Source: Zeaxanthinibacter enoshimensis (GTDB lineage Bacteria; Bacteroidota; Bacteroidia; Flavobacteriales; Flavobacteriaceae). Taken from it: DNA of 64,000 nucleotides. The position numbers were made by a program, and so were the translations under genes. The notes under the pieces are model-generated. The model had not been told where the DNA came from. It was given only the letters and a program-made list of their open reading frames with translations, and did no database searches. Location: positions 248,001 through 312,000 of the forward strand of contig NZ_SNYI01000001.1 of the NCBI RefSeq assembly GCF_004362865.1. The letters run 5' to 3'. Each line of letters starts with the position of its first letter. Position 1 is the first letter of the stretch. This document shows, one piece after another, positions 15,380 to 22,950 of this stretch.

Positions 15380-17701
15380 ATGATCCAGAAAAGTTTCTTA
15401 CTGTTAAGTACCGTTCTATTACTGTTTTCATGTAGCGAAAGTTCAAGGTCTGAAGATATTTATGTAAACGATATCATTGAATTGAATGCTGCGATATCTA
15501 ATGCCTCTCCGGGAGATGAAATTATCATGACCAATAATGATTGGACCGATGTGGAAATACGATTTGTAGGCTACGGGACTGAGCAACGGCCCATTACTCT
15601 CAAAGCAGAAACTCCTGGTAAGGTTCTTATAAATGGAAAATCTGATTTAAAACTTGGCGGTGAATACCTCATTGTAGATGGTTTGTATTTCACAGATGGC
15701 ATGTCTCCCTCTAACGCTGTTATCGAATTTGCCATCAACCAGGATACCGTGGCCAATCATTCAAAAGTGACCAACTGTGTTATTCTGGATTTCAATAAAG
15801 GCCAAAGAAATCAGACCGACCTCTGGGTACTCTTTAAAGGTCGACATAATGAGCTGACTCATTCTTACATAGCCGGTAAGGCCAATAGGGGTCCTACCGT
15901 AAGGGTGGATTTAGAGGGAAATAAGAACATAAAGAATTATCACAAGATCACGAATAACCACTTTGGTCCCAGACCCCCCAAAGGTGGTCCGAGTGCGGAA
16001 ACCATCCAACTTGGCAACAGCTATACGTCTATGGCTCCTAGCTATACTCTGGTGGCCAACAATCTATTTGATAGATGCAATGGAGAAGTTGAAATCATTT
16101 CAAGTAAAACAAACTTCAATGAATTCCGGAACAATGTGTTTTACAAAAGTGAAGGTTCATTGGTCACAAGACACGGCAACTACTGTACCGTTGATGGCAA
16201 TTATTTCATCGGAGATAGCAATTCCGAACAAATTGGCGGTGTACGATTAATCGGTACGGGCCATTGGGTTACTAATAATTATTTCTATAACCTGAAAGGG
16301 AAAGTTTTCAGGAGTCCGCTTGCAGTGATGAACGGAATTCCCAAATCGCCCTTGAACAGGTACATACAGGTAACGGATGTGGTGGTGGCCTATAATTCCT
16401 GGATCAATTGTATCTCGCCCTGGCAATTTGGAGTGGGATCTAATACAGACCAAAAAGATGTGTTACCGGCTTCAGAAATAAGGTCGGAAAGACCTATCAG
16501 GACCTTGGTGGCCAACAACCTTATCTTTAATAGAAAAAGGGATGAACCATCCATTGTCGCCCATGATTCCCTGGATGGAATAATTTTTAAAAGCAATATA
16601 ATCAATAGCCAAGGGATTACTTTTCAACATGATTCGATCTTGAAGCAAGCAGAGTTTTCATTAACGGAACTAGATGACAACATTTTTATACCGGCTGAGG
16701 ATCTATCGGAATTTGAACGCTTTAGCGGTTTCGAATTTGATTTGATTTCAAAGGATTTGTTTGGGAATTCACGGGCTGAGAATAATTCGGTCGGTGCGAT
16801 TGCTGGCGAACCGGAGGAAAAGATAAATATTATGGATGACTCTCAATATGGACCCTTTTGGTATTCCACTAAACCTGCGGATGAGCGGAATGCTCAAAGC
16901 CACCTTGTAAGTTCATCGGACGAACTACAGAATGCGATCAAAGCCGCCGCCTACAGCGATACTATTATATTGAAAGCGGAACGATATGCACTGAAATCGA
17001 CATTGAAAATTGACAAGAAATTAACCATAAGATCTGCAGACATTGATAACAAGGCAACCATACAATATCTTGGGGAAGCAGGGGCTCCTGCTTTTGAAAT
17101 GAATCCCAAAGGAGAGCTTTCTCTGATAGCAGTAATTCTCGAGGGAAATGGGGAAAACTATGCATTTGCACCCTTAAAAGAAAACATGTCCAGTTTGTAC
17201 AATTTAAACATTAAGGATTCTGAGATATTCAACTTTGATTATGTCCTTAAGGGCTTTAAACATTCTTTTGCAGAATACATTAAAATACGATCCACGACGA
17301 TACAAAATTGTAAGAATGGCCTCGAACTTTCTGCGGAGGATGATGATCGAGGGGATTATAATGCTGAGAACGTCATTATAGCCGACTGTACCTTTTCTAA
17401 TATTAGTAAGAATGTAATCGATTATTACCGAGGCGGTTATGATGAATCTACGGTTGGTGGTAATTTAACAGTCACCAATAGCACTTTTACACAAAGCGGT
17501 TCCCAAGAGGAAAACGGCATCTTAATTGACACCTATGGCATTATCAATGTAAACATAACCGGCAATACGTTTAGAAACAATAATGTGAGACTGGTAGCAA
17601 GGTTATGGGGTGCCAAAAACAATACACATTCGGATAATATGATAGAAAATTCAGGGAAATTGATCGTGGAAGAAAATCTGCCGCTTAAGTTAATGTATTA
17701 G
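15380..17701 (+). CDS. PL6 alginate lyase with two beta-helix domains
   Basis: A 773-residue lipoprotein (lipobox LLFSC18) predicted to be envelope- or surface-anchored. Residues about 25-440 form the parallel beta-helix of polysaccharide lyase family 6. The catalytic Lys-Arg pair is K243 (IISSKTN) and R264 (VTRHGN), spaced by 21 as in the characterised PL6 enzyme AlyGC (K220/R241). Residues about 470-773 form a second beta-helix-like region, also seen in AlyGC, an exo-acting enzyme. It cleaves alginate by beta-elimination to unsaturated uronates. It is the first gene after the operator at 15261 and is followed 5 bp later by the KdgK-like gene. Confidence 0.88.
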   Translation: MIQKSFLLLSTVLLLFSCSESSRSEDIYVNDIIELNAAISNASPGDEIIMTNNDWTDVEIRFVGYGTEQRPITLKAETPGKVLINGKSDLKLGGEYLIVDGLYFTDGMSPSNAVIEFAINQDTVANHSKVTNCVILDFNKGQRNQTDLWVLFKGRHNELTHSYIAGKANRGPTVRVDLEGNKNIKNYHKITNNHFGPRPPKGGPSAETIQLGNSYTSMAPSYTLVANNLFDRCNGEVEIISSKTNFNEFRNNVFYKSEGSLVTRHGNYCTVDGNYFIGDSNSEQIGGVRLIGTGHWVTNNYFYNLKGKVFRSPLAVMNGIPKSPLNRYIQVTDVVVAYNSWINCISPWQFGVGSNTDQKDVLPASEIRSERPIRTLVANNLIFNRKRDEPSIVAHDSLDGIIFKSNIINSQGITFQHDSILKQAEFSLTELDDNIFIPAEDLSEFERFSGFEFDLISKDLFGNSRAENNSVGAIAGEPEEKINIMDDSQYGPFWYSTKPADERNAQSHLVSSSDELQNAIKAAAYSDTIILKAERYALKSTLKIDKKLTIRSADIDNKATIQYLGEAGAPAFEMNPKGELSLIAVILEGNGENYAFAPLKENMSSLYNLNIKDSEIFNFDYVLKGFKHSFAEYIKIRSTTIQNCKNGLELSAEDDDRGDYNAENVIIADCTFSNISKNVIDYYRGGYDESTVGGNLTVTNSTFTQSGSQEENGILIDTYGIINVNITGNTFRNNNVRLVARLWGAKNNTHSDNMIENSGKLIVEENLPLKLMY

Positions 17702-17706
17702 AAATT

Positions 17707-18708
17707 ATGCCTAAAAAAGTAATCACATTTGGTGAAGTAATGATGCGCTTGTCCCCACCTGGTTATGAGAAATTTTCTCAGGCTTCATCGTTTGATTTGG
17801 TGTATGGAGGTGGTGAGGCAAATGTTGCTATTTCATGTGCTTATTTGGGCATGAAAGCTGCCCATGTGACCCGTTTTCCGGATAATGCCCTCGGTCGAGC
17901 GGCCACACAATTTTTACGTAAGCATTGGCTGAGTACGGAGCACGTTATTTATGGCGATCAAATGCTGGGCAAGTATTTTCTGGAAAAAGGTGCGGTGCAT
18001 AGGCCCAGTGAGGTGATTTATGAACGGGAAGGATCTTCTTTTTCTTTAATAGAACCGTCAATGATCAATTGGGAAGATGTGCTAAAGGATGCTGATTGGT
18101 TCCATTGGACCGGCATAACCCCAGCGATCTCGGAAGGCGCTTATTTTTGTTGTTTGGAGGCCGTAAAGGCCGCCAATAAAATGGGGATACCTGTTTCTGG
18201 AGACATAAATTCACGTAGTAACATGTGGAAATACGGGAAAACCATGCAAGAGGTAATCCCCACTTTGGTGGAGCATAGTGACGTAGTAATTACCAGTAGC
18301 CGTGGAATTCGTGAAATGTTTGAACTGGATCGGCCTAATGATAAATTTCAGGATTTAGCCATCGAACTGATCAACCTGTTTCCCAATATCAATAAAGTGG
18401 TTAAGAAGACCCGCAGAACTTTAAGTGCTTCACATAACCAGATCCAGGGTAAGTTGTGGAATGGGAAAACCTATTTGACCAGCAACATGCTCAATATTAC
18501 CCACATCATAGACCGTGTAGGCACGGGAGATGCTTTCGCCGCCGGTCTTATTTATGGGCTTTTACATTATAACGACGCGAAGGCCATAGCGTTTGCTTCT
18601 GCTGCGTGTGCCTTAAAACACACGGTTCCGGGGGATGTTAATATGGTCTCTTTAGAAAACGTGCAAAGTCTGATGGAGGGGGATACCTCCGGGGCTATCA
18701 AAAGATAG
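17707..18708 (+). CDS. Divergent KdgK-like PfkB sugar kinase
   Basis: A 333-residue PfkB-family kinase clearly homologous to the KdgK at 32482 (shared ITFGEVMMRL, YGGGEANVA, WFHWTGITPAIS, SASHN). The ATP/catalytic loop G-T-G-D275-A-F-A-A-G is intact. However, the substrate loop DLNYRAKLW of the other copy is DINSRSNMW here. The ILGNEEDA segment that holds the NXXE-type Mg/phosphate motif is VITSSRGI, and TTLRGSIS is KKTRRTLS. It may phosphorylate a different 2-keto-3-deoxy acid, or be impaired. It is co-transcribed with PL6 (5 bp gap). Confidence 0.8.
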   Translation: MPKKVITFGEVMMRLSPPGYEKFSQASSFDLVYGGGEANVAISCAYLGMKAAHVTRFPDNALGRAATQFLRKHWLSTEHVIYGDQMLGKYFLEKGAVHRPSEVIYEREGSSFSLIEPSMINWEDVLKDADWFHWTGITPAISEGAYFCCLEAVKAANKMGIPVSGDINSRSNMWKYGKTMQEVIPTLVEHSDVVITSSRGIREMFELDRPNDKFQDLAIELINLFPNINKVVKKTRRTLSASHNQIQGKLWNGKTYLTSNMLNITHIIDRVGTGDAFAAGLIYGLLHYNDAKAIAFASAACALKHTVPGDVNMVSLENVQSLMEGDTSGAIKR

Positions 18709-18812
18709 TTTTCGAATAAAATAAATTTTTACTGGTTCAATTTAATATAAAGCCAGAAACAAATTCTAATAGTAGATATCATATAAAGAGTTGATCTATT
18801 TTATGTTAATTA

Positions 18813-18865
18813 TTTGGAAATGTCAGGAATATGTTTATATTTGGTAAACCAAACTGGTAAACCAA
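18813..18865 (+). promoter_or_regulatory. Promoter and operator of the PL7-PL7 / kdgF / SDR unit
   Basis: TTTG (18813-18816), 19 bases, TATATTTG (18836-18843) is an exact Bacteroidota promoter. The operator is 18841-18865: left arm TTGGTAAACCA, centre AAC, right arm TGGTAAACCAA (two mismatches from the perfect arm). It starts on the last bases of the -7 box, as in the other operators. The leader to the ATG at 18985 is about 130 nt. Confidence 0.85.
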
Positions 18866-18984
18866 TTTTAGCAAATGACGTTTTAGATTCATTTTTTCTG
18901 AATGAAATCTATGAAAATCGAATCTAAAATTAAAAGAGCCTATCTGGCATTAAGATAGCTCTATTAGAAATCAATAAAAATTCC

Positions 18985-21042
18985 ATGATCGTTAAAAGAA
19001 TCAAATCCATCTTCCTTTGTACTTTTTTCAGTATTGGGACTGCCTTACTTCTCATAAGTTGTGGGAATATGAATAAAAAAAAGGACGGTCTAAAAGAGGA
19101 TGGGGAGTCCTCAAAGGTAAAAGCAAATGATGTTATTCCATTTTTCCAGCATTGGAATTTAATCTTGGGTGATGGTTCTAATGTTGGACCTGCCACTGAT
19201 TATGAGAACCAGGATTTCTTTTATACCGCAAGTGATGATGATGGTGATTGGGTAGTATTTAAGTCACCTAACGGAGGAAGTACTCATGGTTCTTCCAATA
19301 ACACTAGAACCGAGTTGGCCCAATTAAAAAAATGGACGCCTATGACCGAGGCCAAAATGAATGCTACACTCAAAGTAATGAATGTGTCTGCTACAGGTGA
19401 TGCCCGGGTTGCCTCTACACATTCAGTAGTGGTAGGCCAGATACATAGTGCAGATGGTCATGAGAATGAACCGTTAAAAATCTTTTATAAAAAATTTCCG
19501 GGGCATACTAAGGGATCCGTGTTTTGGCATTACGAAATCAATACGGAAGGTGAAGATAATTCACAACGTTGGGATTATTCCCATCCTGTTTGGGGCTATG
19601 ATTTCTCCGTTGTTGGTACCGATGAAAATACATATCCGCCGGAGCCTGAAGATGGTATTGCTTTAAATGAAGAATTCAGCTACGAAGTTGAGATTAAAGA
19701 AGGAATGATGCATTTAACTTTTACTAGTGAAGGCCATGAAACAAAAACCTTTAAGAAAAATCTCATTTCTTCTGAGTATGCTGAACGCTCAGAGATTCCG
19801 GAGCAAGTGCGAAATCTTTTTTTCCCAATCGGTCAAGATGGCGTAGAACGTAAGAATGCCTATGCTGGCGAAGGGCTTTTTTTTAAATTGGGAACATATA
19901 ACCAAACCAATGGCAAAGATCCTAAAGTTAATAAGGTCTGGTGCTCAGGAGCCGAAACTCATGGAGGTGATCTTCAAAAACAATATGCAGACGGTAATTA
20001 TGCTGAGGTTTGGTTTAAATCTGCAGACATTACTATCAGTGATGAGGCCATATCCAATGCAGGGTATTTTGAGGCTAATGATGACTTAAGTACTAAGACC
20101 GTATATCCCCATGAAGTCATTCCTTTTATGGATAAATTCAAAATATTATTGGGGAATGGTACTACTGTAGAGGATATCACAGCGTTTGAACATAAGGATT
20201 TTTTCTACACCGTAATTGATGGGACTAGGCGATGGGTAGTTTATAAAACTCCAAATTCTGGCATCACCTCTAAAAATTCAAGTAATACGAGAACAGAGTT
20301 GCATGAAAAAAGAGATTGGACGCCTGAAGATGGCGGTAAATTAACAGGCACCTGTAAGGTTATGCAGGTCTCCGTTTCGGGTGATGCAAGGGTCCCTGCC
20401 GCTTACTCAGTCGTAATTGGACAAATTCATAGTGGAGAAGGGCATGAGAATGAGCCACTTAAGATATTCTATAAGAAATTTCCGGGCCACTCCAAGGGAT
20501 CAGTGTTCTGGAATTATGAGATCAACACCGCCGGAGATGACAATTCTGACAGATGGGATTTTTCAACCGCTGTGTGGGGAAATGATATGTCCGTAACAGC
20601 TTCTAGCCAAGATGGGGCACCTGCAGAACCGGTAGATGGAATTGAATTAGGGGAAGAATTCAGTTATGAAATTAATGTATATGATGGTATTATGTACCTG
20701 ACATTCACCAGTGAAGGGCATGAAACCAAAACATTTACCAAGAACCTGGTCGCATCTGAATATATAGAACGTTCAGACTTGCCGGCACAAACGCAAAAAT
20801 TATTCGTACCCATTGGTCAGGATGGTACGGAAAGGGCAACTGCTTATAAAGGGGAGTTAAATTATTTTAAACAGGGAGCTTATAACCAAACTAACGGTAA
20901 AAGTCCGGAGACAAATAGGGTTTGGTCAGCTGGTGCAGAAACCTATGATGGTGATATTGCTAAGCAATATGAAAATGGGTGTTATACCGAAGTGTGGTTT
21001 CGAGAAGCTACGGTTGGTCCAGGTGTCATGCCCAACAAGTAA
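18985..21042 (+). CDS. Tandem PL7-PL7 alginate lyase lipoprotein
   Basis: A 685-residue lipoprotein (LLLISC26) with two complete alginate-lyase-2 (PL7) jelly-roll domains, about 47-365 and 375-685. Domain 1 has R108-T-E-L, Q152-I-H154 and F-F-K-L-G-T-Y305-N-Q. Domain 2 has R436-T-E-L, Q480-I-H482 and Y-F-K-Q-G-A-Y633-N-Q. Every catalytic position is offset by exactly 328 residues, showing an internal duplication without indels between these sites. Both halves keep Arg, Gln, His and Tyr and should be active. The QIH motif is usually associated with tolerance of guluronate. It is probably the first gene of a unit with kdgF and SDR. Confidence 0.9.
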   Translation: MIVKRIKSIFLCTFFSIGTALLLISCGNMNKKKDGLKEDGESSKVKANDVIPFFQHWNLILGDGSNVGPATDYENQDFFYTASDDDGDWVVFKSPNGGSTHGSSNNTRTELAQLKKWTPMTEAKMNATLKVMNVSATGDARVASTHSVVVGQIHSADGHENEPLKIFYKKFPGHTKGSVFWHYEINTEGEDNSQRWDYSHPVWGYDFSVVGTDENTYPPEPEDGIALNEEFSYEVEIKEGMMHLTFTSEGHETKTFKKNLISSEYAERSEIPEQVRNLFFPIGQDGVERKNAYAGEGLFFKLGTYNQTNGKDPKVNKVWCSGAETHGGDLQKQYADGNYAEVWFKSADITISDEAISNAGYFEANDDLSTKTVYPHEVIPFMDKFKILLGNGTTVEDITAFEHKDFFYTVIDGTRRWVVYKTPNSGITSKNSSNTRTELHEKRDWTPEDGGKLTGTCKVMQVSVSGDARVPAAYSVVIGQIHSGEGHENEPLKIFYKKFPGHSKGSVFWNYEINTAGDDNSDRWDFSTAVWGNDMSVTASSQDGAPAEPVDGIELGEEFSYEINVYDGIMYLTFTSEGHETKTFTKNLVASEYIERSDLPAQTQKLFVPIGQDGTERATAYKGELNYFKQGAYNQTNGKSPETNRVWSAGAETYDGDIAKQYENGCYTEVWFREATVGPGVMPNK

Positions 21043-21195
21043 TGATTTTGAGTTGGTCAAATGTTCAAATTACGTAGGAGTTCTTACATCTTAAAAAAAG
21101 GTAGGAATACAGATTCCGGTTAAAACAAGTATATGAAAATAAGCACAATTACTGACACAACGGTTCTCTGTGTTTTAAACTGCAATAAATAAGTT

Positions 21196-21570
21196 ATGAA
21201 ACGATTTAGCGAGAAGTTCATTACCACAAAAGAAATGGAATGGGAAGAACTAGGAGGTGGAGTATCAAGAAAGTTCTTGGGGTACGATAACCAGATTATG
21301 ATGGTAAGAGTAAAATTCGACAAAGGAGCATTAGGTGCTCCTCATCAGCATTTCCATACACAAGCTACCTACTGTGTTTCAGGTAAATTTGAATTTGAAA
21401 TAGATGGGGAAAAGAAAATCGTCGAAGCAGGTGACGGCGTTTATATTGAACCAAATTTATTGCATAGTGCAATTTGCCTGGAAGAAGGAGAACTCATTGA
21501 CACCTTTAGCCCGGTTAGAGAAGATTTCTTAACGGGTGAAGGACCCTCTTATTTTGGAGATAAGTCATAA
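21196..21570 (+). CDS. kdgF: KdgF, uronate-linearising cupin
   Basis: A 124-residue single-domain cupin. Metal ligands fit H50, H52, Q56 (PHQHFHTQ) and H90 (PNLLHSA), the KdgF pattern, and GKFEFEIDGEK forms the second cupin strand. KdgF converts 4,5-unsaturated monouronates from pectin or alginate lyases into the linear ketouronate (DEH for alginate), the step before reduction. There is no signal peptide, so it acts in the cytoplasm. It sits 153 bp after the tandem PL7 gene and 44 bp before an SDR reductase. Confidence 0.92.
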   Translation: MKRFSEKFITTKEMEWEELGGGVSRKFLGYDNQIMMVRVKFDKGALGAPHQHFHTQATYCVSGKFEFEIDGEKKIVEAGDGVYIEPNLLHSAICLEEGELIDTFSPVREDFLTGEGPSYFGDKS

Positions 21571-21614
21571 CCTGGCAACTTACAAATAGCTATTCTCATA
21601 TTAAATGAGCAAGG

Positions 21615-22379
21615 ATGAAAGATAAATTGATTGGTAAAAATGTGCTCGTGACAGCAGGAGCACAAGGTATTGGCGCTGCGATCACCAAACTCTTTATTGA
21701 CTATGGAGCCAATGTGGCCATCCATTATTTCTCAAGTGCCGAAACCGCCGATCAATTATGCGAATACGCAGCTAGTAAGGAACAAAAAGCAATTGCGCTG
21801 TCCGGTGATCTAACGAAGGAAACCGATGCAAATGTAGTGGTCGAGAAAACCGTGGAAGCTTTTGGTAGTTTAGATATATTGATCAATAATGCAGGTTCTC
21901 TGGTGGCCCGTAAAATGCTGAGCGAAATGGAGACCGATTTTTGGCATAAGGTTATGGACATCAATATGACCTCCATGATGTTCGTGACACGGGCCGCAGC
22001 TCCCCAACTGGCAAAGAACGATTATAGTAGCATTGTCAACTTGGCATCACTGGCTGGGCGCAAGGGTGGCCATCCAGGATCTCTGGTATATTCTACCAGT
22101 AAAGGGGCTATTCTGACTTTTACAAGAGCACTATCCACTGAGTTGGGAGCACAAGGGACTAGGGTCAATGCTGTAGCCCCGGGACTTATCCTCGGGACTT
22201 CGTTTCACAATACACACACGACAAAGGAATCAGCAATTGCCACCACTGCTGGAATACCTCTCCAACGTGCCGGTAATGCCGACGATGTTGCGCGGGCGGT
22301 TTTATATCTGGCATCCGAATATGATGGCTTTATTACGGGCGCTACACTAGATATCAATGGCGGGGTTTACAATATGTAG
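21615..22379 (+). CDS. SDR-family oxidoreductase, candidate DEH reductase (copy 1)
   Basis: A 254-residue classical short-chain dehydrogenase. The NAD(P) loop is T13-A-G-A-Q-G-I-G20, NNAG is at 91-94, and the catalytic S145, Y159 and K163 (YSTSK) are present. The C-terminus ends in ITGATLDINGG. In alginate loci such SDRs reduce DEH to KDG. A second, clearly different SDR with the same expected role is at 31673, so this copy may serve a different uronate isomer or cofactor. It ends the kdgF-containing unit; the SusC leader starts about 250 bp further on. Confidence 0.82.
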   Translation: MKDKLIGKNVLVTAGAQGIGAAITKLFIDYGANVAIHYFSSAETADQLCEYAASKEQKAIALSGDLTKETDANVVVEKTVEAFGSLDILINNAGSLVARKMLSEMETDFWHKVMDINMTSMMFVTRAAAPQLAKNDYSSIVNLASLAGRKGGHPGSLVYSTSKGAILTFTRALSTELGAQGTRVNAVAPGLILGTSFHNTHTTKESAIATTAGIPLQRAGNADDVARAVLYLASEYDGFITGATLDINGGVYNM

Positions 22380-22631
22380 ATCTATAATAATTTCCTTGGT
22401 CAGAAACCGCCGTATAACAGTTAAAGCTGAATCTTAAAACGATTTTGCCCTAACCATGCAAAACACCTACTAGAAAGAAAGGCAGGTAAGATTTTTAGCA
22501 ATCTGCTTTGCGAAGTCTTTTTCGTTAAGATTTGCCAATTCTGTTTGATAAGGATCTGGCCTTCAGAATGTGAGCCTGGCAAAGACCATAAAAAAACTGC
22601 AGATAAATTTTTTTTTAACAGGCTAATAACT
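22380..22631. other. Intergenic region upstream of the susC promoter
   Basis: A non-coding stretch after the SDR gene. It contains a poly-T tract just upstream of the -7 box at 22632 that stands where a -33 element would be. No open frame, RNA gene or strong terminator is visible. Confidence 0.5.
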
Positions 22632-22661
22632 TATATTTGGTAAACCAGTCTGGTTAACCAA
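22632..22661 (+). promoter_or_regulatory. -7 box and GntR-type operator of the susCD operon
   Basis: TATATTTG at 22632-22639 is a perfect -7 box. The operator 22637-22661 has arms TTGGTAAACCA and TGGTTAACCAA (one mismatch) with centre GTC and begins on the last bases of the box. A -33 TTTG is absent (poly-T instead), which may make this promoter depend on an activator or on regulator release. The predicted start near 22646 gives susC a leader of about 305 nt. Confidence 0.8.
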
Positions 22662-22711
22662 TATGGAATACCAGTTTTCGCTTAACTTTTAACCAACCAT
22701 AATCACTACAC

Positions 22712-22795
22712 ATGAAACACTTAAGCACTATAAACAAGAAAAGGATAGGTGCACGCCTATCCTTTTCAATCATTACTTCTTTCGGAGGGAAGTAA
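22712..22795 (+). CDS. Possible 27-residue leader peptide upstream of susC
   Basis: ATG at 22712, 27 codons, TAA at 22793. The peptide begins MKHLSTINKK and ends IITSFGGK: a basic N-terminus followed by a short hydrophobic run. Its middle codons are the two arms of the hairpin at 22739-22766. It lies entirely in the long susC leader. It could be a translated leader peptide that couples ribosome movement to the hairpin, or a chance frame; no homology can be claimed. Confidence 0.35.
   Translation: MKHLSTINKKRIGARLSFSIITSFGGK
22739..22766 (+). promoter_or_regulatory. Perfect hairpin in the susC leader (attenuator-like)
   Basis: AAAAGGATAGG (22739-22749) pairs perfectly with CCTATCCTTTT (22756-22766) across a 6-nt loop. 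The stem ends in four Ts, so it resembles an intrinsic terminator. It lies about 95 nt after the predicted transcription start and 185 nt before the susC ATG. Confidence 0.6.
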
Positions 22796-22950
22796 CTCGA
22801 CAAATGCATTTACATGCGAATTTGCAGAATTCAAAAGTAATCAAATTTCAGCAAAACATTCGCCGCTGTAGTGCAATTGAAGGGAACAGCCAGGTAATTC
22901 AAGATTGAATTACCTATTAAACTCAACTTTTGAATTTAATTGAACAACAG
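22796..22950. other. Distal part of the susC 5' leader
   Basis: A 155-nt untranslated stretch between the possible leader peptide and the chosen susC ATG. No further structure or open frame stands out. Confidence 0.4.
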
